Assembly (NCBI GenBank): GCA_963969395.1
Contig: OZ017798.1
Location: 10,036,173 to 10,100,172, forward strand
Source: Pseudoscleropodium purum
Lineage: Eukaryota; Streptophyta; Bryopsida; Hypnales; Brachytheciaceae
Direction of reading: 5' to 3'
DNA length: 64,000 bases
Shown here: piece after piece, positions 13,231 to 25,467 of the stretch
How the letters are laid out: the number at the start of each line of letters is the position of its first letter
Position numbering within the stretch: the first letter of the stretch is position 1
Made by a program: the position numbers and the translations under genes
Notes under the pieces: generated by a model
What the model saw: the letters and a program-made list of their open reading frames with translations, nothing else
Database searches by the model: none
Told to the model about the DNA's origin: nothing

Positions 13231-13641
13231 AAGGTAGGAGGCTGTAATTGCGACTCTCTCCTTGCAACCGTCCCATAGCTAGTTGTAAAATGGATGGGAG
13301 TTGATCTTTAAATGGACCACTATTGATATTGAATGAATCAAAAAAAATTTATCTGTTTTATTCCCAGAGCCAATCATATCTTCCATGGTTCAGAAATTGC
13401 TTTAGAAGTTGTAAGGGGACACATTTTGGGAGACATATGGTCACAAATAGGTACCTACTACAGAAATCTTTGGAAATTCATAACTAATTCAAAAATGCTT
13501 CAAAAAATATGAAACCACTTGTGTTACGTTAGGCATTCATTTTTCTTTCTCTGAAAAATGAGCTAAAAATATTTCTGTTCATAAAAACTTATGAAGAAGG
13601 CGGATCAGCCTTTAAAGGGTTGCTTTTGAGCCTCCTACCTT
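13231..13641. mobile_element. Short inverted-repeat element, GTAGGAGGCT family, copy 1
   Basis: Starts AAGGTAGGAGGCT and ends with its exact reverse complement (13629-13641), 411 bp in all, no coding frame. Its right half (about 13490-13645) aligns in the same orientation with 15280-15442, giving a second member with the same ends. Size and structure fit a miniature inverted-repeat element. No convincing target duplication was found, so the superfamily is open. Confidence 0.65.
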
Positions 13642-13648
13642 ACCACAT

Positions 13649-14195
13649 AAGGTAAACCTGCCTATGACAGGCAAATCACCCATGACAGGCACCTAGGGAA
13701 CTCTCCCATTACAGTCTTCCATCAACCCATGAGAAACTTTTTCTTAAAAATAGAATTAAGACTACATTAGGTTGATTTTTAGTTGTCATCAAAGCCTTGG
13801 AATATGGTTATGGAGTTATTAATAACTGTGATAGAACATTGACACCTTTCTAGTGTAAACTGTTAGTAAGAAGTTATTTTTTAATTTCTTTATGTCATAT
13901 CCATGTTAGGAAATCTTGTAACCATGTTAAAATATGTTATGACTGCTTTGGGTGGTAAGATGACCATCATGGAAACACTTTTCTGCTGATTTGGGGTAGT
14001 CTACAGACTTTTTTGGGCAAACTGGACAGCAAACTTCGAAAATTCACAAAAAATTCATATTTTGTCGAAAAAATAAAAGTCTAGTTGCTTCCTTCATTTC
14101 TCACATTTATCTTTGTACAAAAAAAAATCAGATTTTTTTTGTCAATGGCAATAGGACAGATCAGCCATTCTGCCTGTCATAGGCAGGTTTACCTT
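13649..14195. mobile_element. 547-bp segment with perfect 25-bp terminal inverted repeats
   Basis: Bases 13649-13673 and 14171-14195 are exact reverse complements over 25 bases. Each repeat contains a small palindrome around TGCCTATGACAGGCA. The left end starts eight bases after the neighbouring element's right end. There is no coding frame. The shape fits a miniature inverted-repeat element or a hairpin-forming insertion; I could not identify a target duplication. Confidence 0.7.
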
Positions 14196-15106
14196 ATTAG
14201 TATCACTTACGAGGCTTTTATGAAGGTTTTAGGGTTAGTGTCCAGGGTTTTAGGGTTTCAATTTTTAGAATTCAATATGTGTTCCTTATGAGGAATGAAT
14301 AACCACATGATGCCCTGGACTGAATTGTCCACATGAACCAGACTGACTTGAATGTTCTTTCTTCCTCCTTTTTAATTTACACTGACTTTTTTCTTTTAAA
14401 AAAAAATAAAAACAAACCCATGTTATGACATGATGTGAATTTAAAAAAAATAAAAATCAAGCCCAGATGCTGCTGCAGGGGGAGCCCAACATGAGTCACC
14501 AAACCAAATATTCTAAGGGTTGTTAATTTTCTTGGACTTGATGATGGTTGGTGGGTTGGTGGTGCCCCCATCAATTGTAGCACTTGATGCATGTTCAGGA
14601 CATTCCTCCGATCAGGTGAAGGTAACATGTTGCTGTTGATAATTGTCCAGAGAATTCACTCGCTACGATCATACAAACGTTTGTAGTGTACATTGGGGTC
14701 AGATTTGTTAGGTCGCATACAAAATCATTTCTTTTATGGATGAATTTTGATTCATGAACTTGATTTCAGAATTTTTTGAAGTTCATTTTTTTTGTAGGGT
14801 TCGGAATATTTCATAGCCTTTCACATGGTTCAGAAATATATATTCTTGTTACCATTAGTAGTACTCATGGCTTTATCAATACTTGTGGCTTTGACTTTGT
14901 GGTTTTTTTTGAGGATTAATGAATTATTGTCATCAATATTTTATTGTCATACACTATTTCAATTATTCAATGTTATAATTTCTGAAAATTTTCATTAGAT
15001 GTCATATTTCAATACATTTTTAATTAATTTTTAATGAATCTAACCCTTATGTAGGGTACAAATGTTTATACAAGGAGTCTAGTTGTATTTAAGGCTAATT
15101 GCTAAC
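14196..15106. other. AT-rich stretch, no supported gene
   Basis: Contains short low-complexity frames only. No motif, splice pattern or repeat terminus supports a feature. Confidence 0.55.
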
Positions 15107-15442
15107 AAGGTAGGAGGCTCAAAACGATCAAGGAAAATGATATTCTTTAAATTGCAAGAGCCAATCATTTTCCTTACTTTCCCACGTCTCTTTACAAGTT
15201 GCAAGTGAACAACTTATGGAAGACCAACCTAGGGTCATAAAAAGGTGTCGGCCTACAAGACAATTTGCTTGAAAAATTCTTAAGTAATTCAATAATGCTT
15301 CAAGAAATATGAAACCACTTGTATTACATCCCATGTCTATTTATCTTTGTTTGAAAAGTGAGCTAAAAATATTCCCATCCAAAGAATCACATGAAAAAAG
15401 CAAACCAACCTTTAAATAAGTGGTATTCAAGCCTCCTCTCTT
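15107..15442. mobile_element. Short inverted-repeat element, GTAGGAGGCT family, copy 2
   Basis: Starts AAGGTAGGAGGCT and ends AGCCTCCTCTCTT, so 11 of 13 terminal bases pair. The stretch containing TATGAAACCACTTGT and GTGAGCTAAAAATATT matches copy 1. It is 336 bp and noncoding. Diverged pieces of the same family appear at about 16388-16570 and 17495-17690, the first partly inverted. Confidence 0.65.
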
Positions 15443-17190
15443 ATGCAAATAATAATTCAATGCTTTTAGCATGTTAACAATCTTCAATGTCTATGAAGAT
15501 TCCTATCTGAAACATATACATTTTGAACATGAAAACATATAGTTCAAAAATGGTATACTTATAATTAGTACTTCAAAAATTCATGATTCACTCATATAGT
15601 ATTGAAAATTAAAATTAAATTAAAAATTAAAAATTAATTTCAAAAAAATCGTCCAATTACTAGTAGAATTCAACAAAGACTGAGTCGACTTAATAATAGG
15701 AATTATAATATATGCTTATTTCTATGCTTTTAGCTGTAGTTCCATTCACTACAAGCAAATAGTTATTCATACCAATTAGAAAGGGGCACTATAGAGCCAA
15801 ATTGCACCATTTCAAAATAAATCCCTTTTTTTTTGCCAAATAAGAGTAGTCCTCTTTTGCCAGAAAAATCCATTTCTCTTTAAAACATAGATGAAGTTGC
15901 CCATATTAGATAAATAGTGCATGCACATAGTTGAAATTCTTTTTTTTTTAATCCAAAAACTGGATGAATGTAGAAATACAATATTTCAACAAATTTTAAT
16001 TCTTTGATTACCGTCTTGACACTTTCTTAAAATGGGGAAAAAATGTTGTACTTCATACATATAGCCACGGATGCAATTGCCATGCCCTTAGCCAAATGAT
16101 ACAGTGGGTACATCCAAAATTACAACTTACCTATAACTACCATCATCACATTGTGTAAATCTCCAAAATCAGCATGTACCTATGTTGAAGGAACAATTTA
16201 AAAATATCTACAAAAAGAAATTTTGAGCCTTTATAACTTTTGCATATGGTGTTCGAATGTCACATTTGTGAGTGCATAAGAACCTCATTTCACTTGTCCA
16301 TAAGAAAATACGAAAATTTGACCAATCTCATAATAGTAAATAGGAACAATCTTAGTAAAATGTGGAGGTTTGGAGGGTATCCACTTTAAGGTAAGAGGTT
16401 CACAAAGCATCTATTTAGGTAGTGAAATCAAATTTGTGGATGTGAAACTTTTTGTAATATTTTTTAAGTAAATTTTACTTGAAAGAAAAATGAAATTGGC
16501 TATCAACCCAAGTTTTTTCATATTTTTTGTAGCTTTGTTGAATTAGTTATGAATTTTTGAAGTTGAAATGCAATCAATGGATTCTAAAATTGCCCACCTC
16601 TTTCAATGTAATCTATTTGTACATTGCTAGTACAATGAAGGAAACAAAATGTTCAAACAGTGCACATTCGAAGAAGTAGGCAATTTAAGAACCCAAGCAT
16701 CTAATATCATATCCTCTATTTCTCACCAAACCTTTCAGAAAATGGGCATACACAATTCAAAACTTGCTTTGTACAAACTTTGTAATGATAGTTTGTCAAG
16801 TGGGAAAAAAAAGGGTTAGTACATGATCTGGTATGCAATTCCAAGGACTTCTGTAATGTCACTTTTACATGCAACACTATTGATTGTCCCAAACTCCATG
16901 AAATAAAACCATATGCATTGATTTTAATGTACATTGAGGGTGTGACATTAAAGTGGTGGGCTGTGTGCTATTCGCTTGGTGTTTGGGTACATGAATTCAA
17001 TGTGGGGCAAAGGAGAATCAGAAGCTTGGGTATAGCAGGGCTGCAAACTTCTTGCGTAGCCCCTTGTGCAACTCCATGTGATTATTTTGGGATACACTAA
17101 CTTTCTGCACCAGGATGCTCCATCTTCAACAATATTATTTACTGTACTTTTGTCGGTAAGAGGTTTGGCACAAAATAACTATTGTTTGTC
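15443..17190. other. AT-rich intergenic DNA with family fragments
   Basis: No gene. Around 16388-16690 there are diverged pieces of the GTAGGAGGCT family, including an inverted version of the phrase CATAACTAATTCAA. Short open frames at 16716-16934 (minus) and 16918-17100 (plus) have no recognisable content. Confidence 0.5.
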
Positions 17191-17400
17191 AAAACAAGAA
17201 CAGTGCAACCGTGAGGCTCTGTTGTCATAGGTTAATTTACAGACCAGTTAGACCCCACATTTCTTCTCCAACCCAACCCTAACCATGTTGTGCAGTGTGA
17301 ATGTGGTTGTAGAAAGATTTGGAAACTCAGATTTTGACACTAGTGAGAGTCAATGTCATTGTCTCTATCCTTTGGACAGAGTCAATAAACTTCACATGGA
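17190..17400. repeat. Dispersed repeat, second copy at 50.53-50.85 kb
   Basis: In order, the phrases AACAAGAA, GAGGCTCT.T.TCATAG.TTAATTTA, AACC..ATCCTAACCA-like, TGG.TGTAGA and TTTGGA.AGA recur in the same orientation at about 50535-50845. The copies are strongly diverged. Noncoding and unclassified. Confidence 0.5.
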
Positions 17401-17824
17401 ATGACTTGAAATTGGTCAATACCACTTGTGGTAAACACATATAATTGTGATAAATAGGAAATCTAATCAAGTAAGTGGAAAACCTTACTTCCTAAGGTAC
17501 GTAGGAGGTTCATAAAGCACTTGGATTTTAAAAACATCCATTTGTTGAAATTAGTACATGATGCTTTTTCATTATACCAACAATGTACATTTCAAGAAGT
17601 GGACGATTTTAGTGACCATTGTGATTCAACTTCAAAAATTCATAACCAATTCTCCAATGTTCCAAAAATAACCATGAGATGACCTTACCATTATGTTTTG
17701 GGGGTTAATTGGCTAGCCAGCTAGGGAAGTTGCTTGTACAACTATCTACTGAAAAGAGAGGTACCACCTCCTCGTTTGTATTAGTTGGCCCCCCCTCTCA
17801 AAAAAATTTATAGGTCGTTGATTT

Positions 17825-18030
17825 TTTTTTTAAATGCTTGTCCTCAAAATTGCTGTTGATTTCTCAGAAAATCACAAGCTATCGATCTTGTGAGATTTAA
17901 TCTGAGCTGTCAAAATGAGTATTAAATACGGAAACAATAATGCATATGAATATGTATTGAATATAGAATATGGGTATTGGATATGAATACAATACCAGAT
18001 ATGGATACGGGATGAATTGTCCCTTATCAA
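17825..18030. repeat. Dispersed repeat with ATGAATA-type internal repeats; inverted copy at window end
   Basis: The interval reads ATCACAAGC..TCGATCTT..GAGATTTAATCTGAG and then a run of imperfect repeats such as GAATATGGGTATTGGATA. The reverse complement of the same series occupies 63680-64000. Both copies carry the phrase GGACAATTCATCCC or its complement. Noncoding. Confidence 0.65.
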
Positions 18031-19015
18031 TTGTCAATAAGTTGTTTTCTAAAAATTACAAGAAGGAGAAGGGGGGAATGAAAATATTAAAATTTTGAAA
18101 TCCTAAATTTAAATCTCAGTGAAACTCAAAACACAACAAATTGAGACCACTCAGTGTCACTATCCACCCAAAAGATAGGGTATAGGATCACAATAATTGA
18201 AGCTATACAAGCCTACAATAAGTAGAATGATTGGTTGCCCTATTGACATTGTTGAATTTTTTTCTTAAAAATTCTACAAAAGAAAACAAATGCAAGAAAA
18301 AGAAAGAGCAGTTGAAATTTTTTGACATTATTATTTTTTGAAAAAGCATGAATTCAGTGTCATAAATATTAAAAGTGTATTGCCTAATTGGTTCCAAAAA
18401 TTCTCTAAAATACCCCTAAATCAACAAGAAGTGTATTCATATTGGTCATCTTACTTGTTTAAAGGAGTTATATTATTTTTTAATATTAGGCTACAATATA
18501 AAGGCCTAAAATAGTCACTTCTTATGGTGAATTTACATTCAAAAGGCAGAAGTTCATAATGCACTCACTAATCACTAACATCTAAAATATTGATTGCAGC
18601 TATTAACTCTCAAACTAATGTAACCCAAATTTCATTTATTGAAAAAAATTTGTCATAGATTGATGCTAAACTTTAATCTATAACTCCATTGTCTTTTGGG
18701 GGGACAAAATGGATTTTGGGTAGGTTCCTACATTCACAATTTGCATTGTGATTTTTTGAAATTTTTTGTAGATAGGAAAGTACATTAGCTTTTTAAAAAT
18801 ACGATTTTTATTTCAATTAGTACTTGAAAGTAAAAGGTATGCTATCCTAAGTAGGGTTGTCTTCCCTGACAAACTGACATTATGATAGACAAAATTTGTT
18901 AGACGTCTAGTAGACCCTGTCCGTCTAGTAAAGTCAATTTTATCCTTTGACTTTTTAAAAATTATTTTTATTTACCATAGCCTATTTGGCAGCCACCTAG
19001 CATCCGTGTGGCATA
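18031..19015. other. AT-rich stretch, no supported gene
   Basis: No significant open frame. Near 18860-18930 the motifs GTAGGGTTGTC and GTCCGTCTAG recall ends of the GC-rich elements elsewhere in the window, but no paired end was found. Confidence 0.5.
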
Positions 19016-19019
19016 TTTT

Positions 19020-19330
19020 GAGGGCACGTGCAGGTATAACTTGGAGGAGTGACCGCGGGTCTGAGGTGATTGCAAGTGCAAGAAGTCTCCCTTAAGAACC
19101 CACGGTCGTCCCTCTTGGACACGCGATCGCCCCATTTGGACCCACATGACCGGCGGTCGCCCCTCTTAGACTCCCATGCGCCCCACTTGGAACCATAGTT
19201 GCCCCACTTGAACCCGCATGCACCTCTAGACCTATGGTCTCCCCCTGACACACACGGTTGCCCTTCTACGACCCGCATGTGCCCCTTCCGATCCACGGTC
19301 GCTAGACTTGTGGTTGCCCCACCTATATAT
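19020..19330 (+). repeat. GC-rich minisatellite block 1 (ACCCRCGGTCGCCCC theme)
   Basis: About ten imperfect units of 20-26 bp, each with a core like CACGGTCGCCCC followed by TTGGACC. It is much more GC-rich than its surroundings. It ends at a TATA-like CCTATATATTCA (about 19321) and lies about 250 bases before the repetitive ORF at 19560. Similar blocks lie at 25490-25735, 29640-30000, 30890-31140, 37205-37395 and 40360-40640. Confidence 0.8.
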
Positions 19331-19559
19331 TCAATCGCCCTTGTCTTGTTCAACACTTTTCTTCATTTTGGCTTGGTGTTTTGTATCCATTCATGGCTAC
19401 ATGCATGAGCCCTATTTGTTGAAACTTTAACTTTTTTTACTTTCATCACATTTCTTGGTGTGGTCACGAAGTCTTCATTTCAACAATCATTCATGGGCAT
19501 TGAAGACAACAGCACAATGTCACTTTCTATCTTTGCTGTTGCACGCACTACAAGTGCAG

Positions 19560-21960
19560 TTAGGAAGGCAACCAAAGACAAGCTTTGGAAGCGCAATGAC
19601 ACCATTCACTGAAAACGATGGCATGTATTGAATAGAGAAAACCACCCTACTTTCAAAGGCTGAGAAGACGAGCCTAAGCCATGGACTATGTAGATGTGTG
19701 AAGAGTATATTGAATGGTGTTACACCGACAAATTCTTTCCAGCTTGGTGACATCATTATAATCATCACACCAACAAGGCCAATTTGAAGTATTGTAAAAA
19801 TAAGGATTTCACACAAAAGTCCTTCAAATTGTAACAAATCTTCTATAGGACCCTTTTTGTTGAAAAAAATGAGGTGTCTCTTTTCCTTGTAATAGGCACA
19901 TATGTTGAGGTGGCGCTAAACAAGGAGGTCGATTGGGCAATAGTCAAAGAAAGCACATACATACAACGGCTAGAAAGTGGTTTAATACCAAGAGGTGTTT
20001 TTGCTTTCCCAGAAGGAGGATTGGGACTTATTCAAAGTGTGTATAAAGTTATCTAGTCTGTAGAAATAGAGACTGAGGAATTTGAAGAAGATATTGATTC
20101 TAATGGTATGTAAATTACAAGGATCGTACAAGTTATTGAGGAGGCTATTGTCCCTTCTGAAGTTCAAATTGTAATGGATGATGGAGTTGGACCATCATGA
20201 GGACGTAGAACTAGACAACCTTTGAAATTGCAACAATCTACCACGCAGGTTGGTTCTAGATTAGCATCAACAACTATTCCAAATGATATTTTGCCACAAT
20301 GAGATGCCAACAGAGTATTTGACTTCAAACTAGATGATGATACAACCATGGAAGTAGTTGGTGACACTCCAAATCCTCAACTACAAGTGGCTACAAGGGT
20401 GAACACTATGACTTTGGAACAAGCTTTGGTTTTGCTGAAGACCAAAGACACCATGATTGCCTCATTGCAATATACTGTGAAAAAATTGCAAGATGAATGC
20501 AAATAACAAAAAACTATCATTTCTTAGCAATGTACGAAACTGAAAAGCCTCTGAGAAAAAGAGCATGATACTTTTATTTTGTTTGATATGGACAATAGCT
20601 TGATTGACCATGATCCAATGCAATTAGACAAGGTGGTAGGGACTTTACAAACGATGTCCATTACTATTCTCTTTCTGCCAAACATACGAAGCGTCCAACA
20701 AATTTTCCAAATGCAAGTCCTATTGCCATCATGGGAAATAGGTCCAATTCCATAGGTGACTTCCAGGAGACCCAAAATTCCCTCTTGTTCCTGGTGCTTT
20801 TAAGCTTCGTAGCCTAAAAAAAGGCATTGGAACTTCAAGTGGAAAACTTGACACTTCGAGGGCGGTTATTAGAGTTAGCAGCTACATACTACCATTGGAA
20901 GGTTGCATGTATTCTTTCCGTAGATAGATCACAACAAGTTGCCTTGGAGTTGGAGAAAGTTTCCAAAAACTTCATTGCAAATTCTACAAAGCGAGAGAAC
21001 GGACTCACCTTGTGGGCTTTGTTAGAAGACATGTGTCCTAATGATAAGCCTATGCTTGTTGAAAAGAATGTTATAGATTGGATACGCAATGGTTGGGACT
21101 ATGAAAACCAGAAGTCCAGCCACTTCGAAGTGAAGCAATAAAAGTTATTGTGGCCAAAGCCTACACCTTTTGTCTTGGACCATACGAAATGCCTTATTTT
21201 TCTGGAGCAATTTGGGCCCAAAGGAGGATGGGCACTTGGATCTTGTGCACATGTGTACTATCCTCAATGTCTCATCACACAATGTCTAATTAGATGGTGT
21301 TGTATAATTTGTTCAATACCATTCTATAATTGTCTGTATGCCATCTTCAATTTGATGACTTACATACCACCTTCTTGGAAACACAATGGTGACACGACAT
21401 CAAAGACAAAATTTTGGAGCAAAGACTTGCTTTGGAGTTGGCAACAAGCGAAACATGATTTGGAAAAGGGACCTGCTAGCTTGCAATTGAATTGGGAAAT
21501 TGACCCAGCCAAAATCATTAGAGTTGCACCGAGGCTAATGAAAAGCGGTTCACAAAATGAAGGCAGGAGGGAATTTTTCTATCAATGCCTTGGTGGATAT
21601 TTTGATATCAATTCAAAAACCTTTAAGTCGAGTCCTCATCTGCAAGGTCATTGTTGGAATTTAGAAGCACAAAAAATGGCCAACCACAGAAATGCATCTC
21701 TAGAAGATTTGAATTCTATGCAATACCTCGACTCTACATACAGGCCTTATTACCAAAGTTAAGCACTCAACTATCTACTCGAAGAACACTCTTCACAAAC
21801 AAGGAGGACCCTCCAAGATCTGAAAGACTCCAACATCTTCGATTCCATTTTAAATGGGGATGGACTTGCTTCCCAAACTTGTAACAAGCATCAGCTTGAG
21901 CTTGGGGGTTCATCAAACGGTCCTCCACATGGTCAAGGAAGTGGTTCTCAGAACAAACCA
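19560..21960 (+). pseudogene. Repetitive ORF family, copy A (decayed)
   Basis: Plus-strand coding remnant with many stops and at least one frameshift. Its first part, containing WCYTDKFF, HHTNKANL, YVEVALNKEVDW, aligns by eye with copy B (minus, 24.7-24.4 kb) and copy C (plus, 37.8-38.2 kb), which read CHISKLF/CHIDKLF, NTNKVNL/NQNLVNL and TEVILKKKVDW/AKLELEQTVDW. An acidic, serine-rich linker follows, then an open stretch from 20827 to 21762 broken by a single TAA. That stretch holds a Cys/His cluster (C-x-H then CL, CC and C, 21244-21315) resembling a RING- or PHD-like zinc finger. Minisatellite block 1 lies just upstream. I do not recognise the protein; spread of copies on both strands argues for a transposon gene. 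Whether the two halves are one protein is inference. Confidence 0.6.
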
Positions 21961-23750
21961 AATCTTATAGAATAAGCACTTTCTATTGTTGGTTAGTTCT
22001 ACATATGGATAGTCGGATATGCATTCTCATAAAAATCTACGTTATGTAAGGCCACTAGTACATGGTCATATGCCTATATAGTATGAAGGTACACAAATAC
22101 GCTTGTACTACTCCATAGTTTAGGGTTATTTGCGGATTCTACTTCAATGTGTTTGTACTCTATTTGTGTATTGCAATTTTATATTGCTTTAATTTTGAAT
22201 ATTTTCTATATTACTTTTGATTCCTAATACTTGGTCAATGGTCATTCATATTGAAAATGAAAAAAATTTTATTCTTTTCAAATAGATTGTATTAACCCCT
22301 AAAGTTCCAAGGCCATTTTTTTTGTTAAAACCACTCAAAACTACCACTTTTGTTGCATTCACTCAATAAAACAAAAAGTATATATTTAAAAAAAATCTAC
22401 CAATAGGATCTTGTACTTTACTTGTTTTAGCTCATGTGGTAAAATTTTCATGAAGTTTGACTATATAGATTGGAAGATATTAGCATTCAAAGTTGAAGAA
22501 GAAAGTTTTTTTTGAACAATGGCCTGCAATTTGAGTAGACTTTGACCACCAATTTTGAAATTTTTTTGCACCCTAAACTTTGAATTAAAATTTTTTAATG
22601 TTGAAGAATTGAGTTCAAAGTCTAGGAATTTAAAAAAAAAAAAAAACACTTGATTTTCATTCTTTACAGAATTGTTAAGTAGAAGTAGGTCCAAGATTGA
22701 AGAAAACTCAAAATTGTTAATAATTCCTAGATGGGATTGAAAGACAATAATACCAATGGTGAGATTGATTTAGCAAGAAAACACCACATTTTGAAAAACA
22801 AAATTTGTGAAAATTTGTGGAAATTGCATTAAAAAATGAATCCTACAAGTTAATTTTTCAAGAAGATGTTGAAATTGCCAAAAAATAAGATTGCCTGTAA
22901 ATTTTTCATTATTAGTCCAAGTAGAACAAATCAAAGCTTCACATGTAGACAAAAATATAAAGTTTCAAAAGAAAAAGAAATTTTCATTGATTTTGATTTT
23001 TTGCTATTTTTGGGGTGTTGTCCGCCGAGTTCAGTTTCAAGCTTTTTGTGGTATTACTTTTGCTTAGGACATACATCCATTCATCTAGTCCAAAGATTTC
23101 TAGAAATTGGAAATATAGCTTTGTAAATGAACAAAAATACTAAATGTCTACACCTAGTCACTAACCTCTTATACCTTTCTTTGAAATTGCAATTACTAAT
23201 TCCAAATAATGCAAACAAATATGAGCACATAATTTCATGTCAAAGGAGAAGGGGACAAAAAAATATCCATTTTTTTTCCAAATTAACCAATAAGCCAATA
23301 GCCCAATACCACTATTTCTTCTATACAAATTGATGAAACAAGACTATTAAAAGCTTGAACCATGTGCACTATAGTTTGTAGAATGCCATTGAAACATCGT
23401 ATTTATTTATTTATTTGACATACACGACATCAAAGAAAATTGTTTTTTTGCAATGTTTTTTACAATTGTAATCCTGATCAATTGTGACTTCTTCATTTGA
23501 TGAGGAAGTCACTCATAATAGGCTTAGGCTGCATTTCCTCTATCTTTGCTTCTTCTTTCTCAAAGGTATCCCTAGACTACGTATTCCACACTTTATAGTA
23601 TTGACATTCAGCATCCAATTTACGCTCCTCATCTTCCATAATTGCATATTTTTTTTCATGGAACTTCACCAGCTCTTGAATCGTTTGTAATTCTCCATCC
23701 TGCTCTCCATATATAGGAACTATAGCCAAAAGGTTTGTTTGTGAGGCATA
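21961..23750. other. AT-rich stretch, no supported gene
   Basis: Homopolymer-rich sequence with only short, low-complexity frames. Nothing recognised. Confidence 0.55.
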
Positions 23751-23752
23751 TT

Positions 23753-24745
23753 CTACAGCAGTATCATGGTATTTTTTTTTTTTTTAATTTCAAGATTGAG
23801 GGCTCGCCTTTTTTGCTCTACCGCTCGACATCTATTGTGAAGGGTTTCAAATTTTAATTCCCATACCATATACTCATCTATTACATAGGCCTTTCCACTT
23901 CTACATTTCTTGAAGTACACATCACAATTGGTCTTGAAGGCATCAAAGTCTTTATCATTCTCTTCAATGGCTTTAGTTATAGACTTCAACTTCAACTTTG
24001 AATCATCCATGAAGCTACAATTGGCCTCACTCTCCTTCAAATTCTTCAACTGTTCTTTCTTGGCTTGCAAAGTCAACATTGCGCTTCGTACTTTTGCAAG
24101 CAAGATTAGTTTACCATCCTTTGAATCACTTCCACCACCACTTTGCTCTTCTTCTTCGATTGTGATAGGGTCCTCAACACATTTTCCCTCCTGATCAGTT
24201 CTTCCCCTTAATGCCTTTCTTTTTTCTTCCATGGAAACATCTTCATCTTCGCTCAAGAAAGAATACCCGTTATATTCATGAGTATGCTCATCATTGCTCA
24301 AAGTAGCTGACCACACTACCTTTTCATTGGGAGTAATTGACTTCCCAAGCTTCACGGGTCAAAGCATCGTCTTCCAATCTTGGGGTAATTCTATCCCTAC
24401 TAATTTAGCTTGCTTCAGATAGATACCAATAGGAAGTTCCTTTAGCGTAGTCCAATCCACCTTCTTCTTCAATATTACTTCGGTATATATCATTTGGGTT
24501 AGAAAAAAACAAAAATCATTGTTGCTATACATCCTGTCCTCCAAATACAAAGCAAACCATACCTCACAACATCTATGCATGAAGGCTATGTTCTTGTAGT
24601 ATACAAGATTTACCTTGTTGGTATTCACGTGTTTACGATGACGGTACAATAAAAATAACTTGGAGATGTGGCACTAGTCCACATATTTTTTAACCGTTAA
24701 ATAACTCCAAGGTTCAGGTTCAATTCTCCAACCCTTAAAAGCCTT
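23753..24745 (-). pseudogene. Repetitive ORF family, copy B
   Basis: Minus-strand reading starts near 24745 with a Trp/Pro-rich segment, then CHISKLF, YRHRKH, NTNKVNL and TEVILKKKVDW, and runs to a TGA at about 24359-24361. The same frame resumes directly and stays open for 200 codons to 23753. This second part is acidic (EDEDVSMEEK, IEEEEQ) and then Lys/Glu/Leu-rich and probably coiled-coil. Where copies A and C have a tryptophan before the Cys, copy B has TAG, a one-base loss of Trp. Minisatellite block 2 lies upstream in the matching orientation, about 750 bases away, with a hAT-type miniature element between. Function unknown. Confidence 0.6.
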
Positions 24746-25171
24746 GATCTTGGGATGGATCAAGATTGTGATAGGCTTTTTGTGCTTTTTCCCGGCTTGT
24801 TATTGATCCTTGTCGCGAATCTCCTTTTTCTCCTTCAAATTAAGGGATTTAGGGCTATGAAGGAGCAATGGTGGTGGCTCGTTTTCCATGGTTTAGGACC
24901 TAGTGCTTGGGTGTTGAAAATTAGACTACTGATACTAATATACTATGTGTCTATGTCAGATGCGAAAAAGAGTGGCCCTTATTCTACCCAAGTTAAACTA
25001 TAGATCAATTGTACTTTACATTTACAATGGCAATCAAGTTTGGAAATGTGTCAGTAATTTAAGGTCTAAATTAGAGCGTAGAGAAATATGAGGTGCAAAA
25101 GGATAGAATATCCCCTTCACAATTCAAGCCCAACTCATGGGCATGCAATCAGCTACTAGGTGGATGATAGA
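24746..25171. other. Spacer between copy B and hAT-type element
   Basis: No gene supported. An 82-codon plus-strand frame (24755-25003) has no recognisable content and partly overlies the 5' end of copy B. Confidence 0.45.
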
Positions 25172-25179
25172 CAATGCAC

Positions 25180-25467
25180 CATGGTTGTCATAGTGGATGG
25201 ACGTCCGGTTTGCCCGTCCGTTAGAGGTCCCGCCCGTCCGATACAGTCAACACATAGTTGACTTTCTGATAACGGAAAAATAGGCCACGTGGATGCCATG
25301 TGGATTAAGGAACATGCTGGGCACGGACGAGATCGTCAGGGCCGTGGATTTCGCATTCCGAGGTGACATGTCATTCCGCAAAATTGCACAAGTTACAAAA
25401 TTAAAGCCGTCCGGACCATCTGTCTGTCCCGTCCGATGATCCTAACTCGCCCGTTATGACAACCATG
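25180..25467. mobile_element. hAT-type non-autonomous element, copy 1
   Basis: A 288-bp segment starting CATGGTTGTCATA and ending with the near reverse complement TTATGACAACCATG. It is flanked on both sides by the identical 8-mer CAATGCAC (25172-25179 and 25468-25475). An 8-bp target duplication is the hallmark of the hAT superfamily. The element is GC-rich, with many CCGTCC/GGACGG motifs, and noncoding. An inverted second copy lies at 40805-41108 and includes about 18 bases that this copy lacks between two CAGGG repeats. Confidence 0.9.

Noticed and set aside
19199..19408. Pro/His/Cys-rich plus-strand frame, and 119-codon minus-strand frame
   Set aside because: By-products of the minisatellite; residues repeat with the DNA unit.
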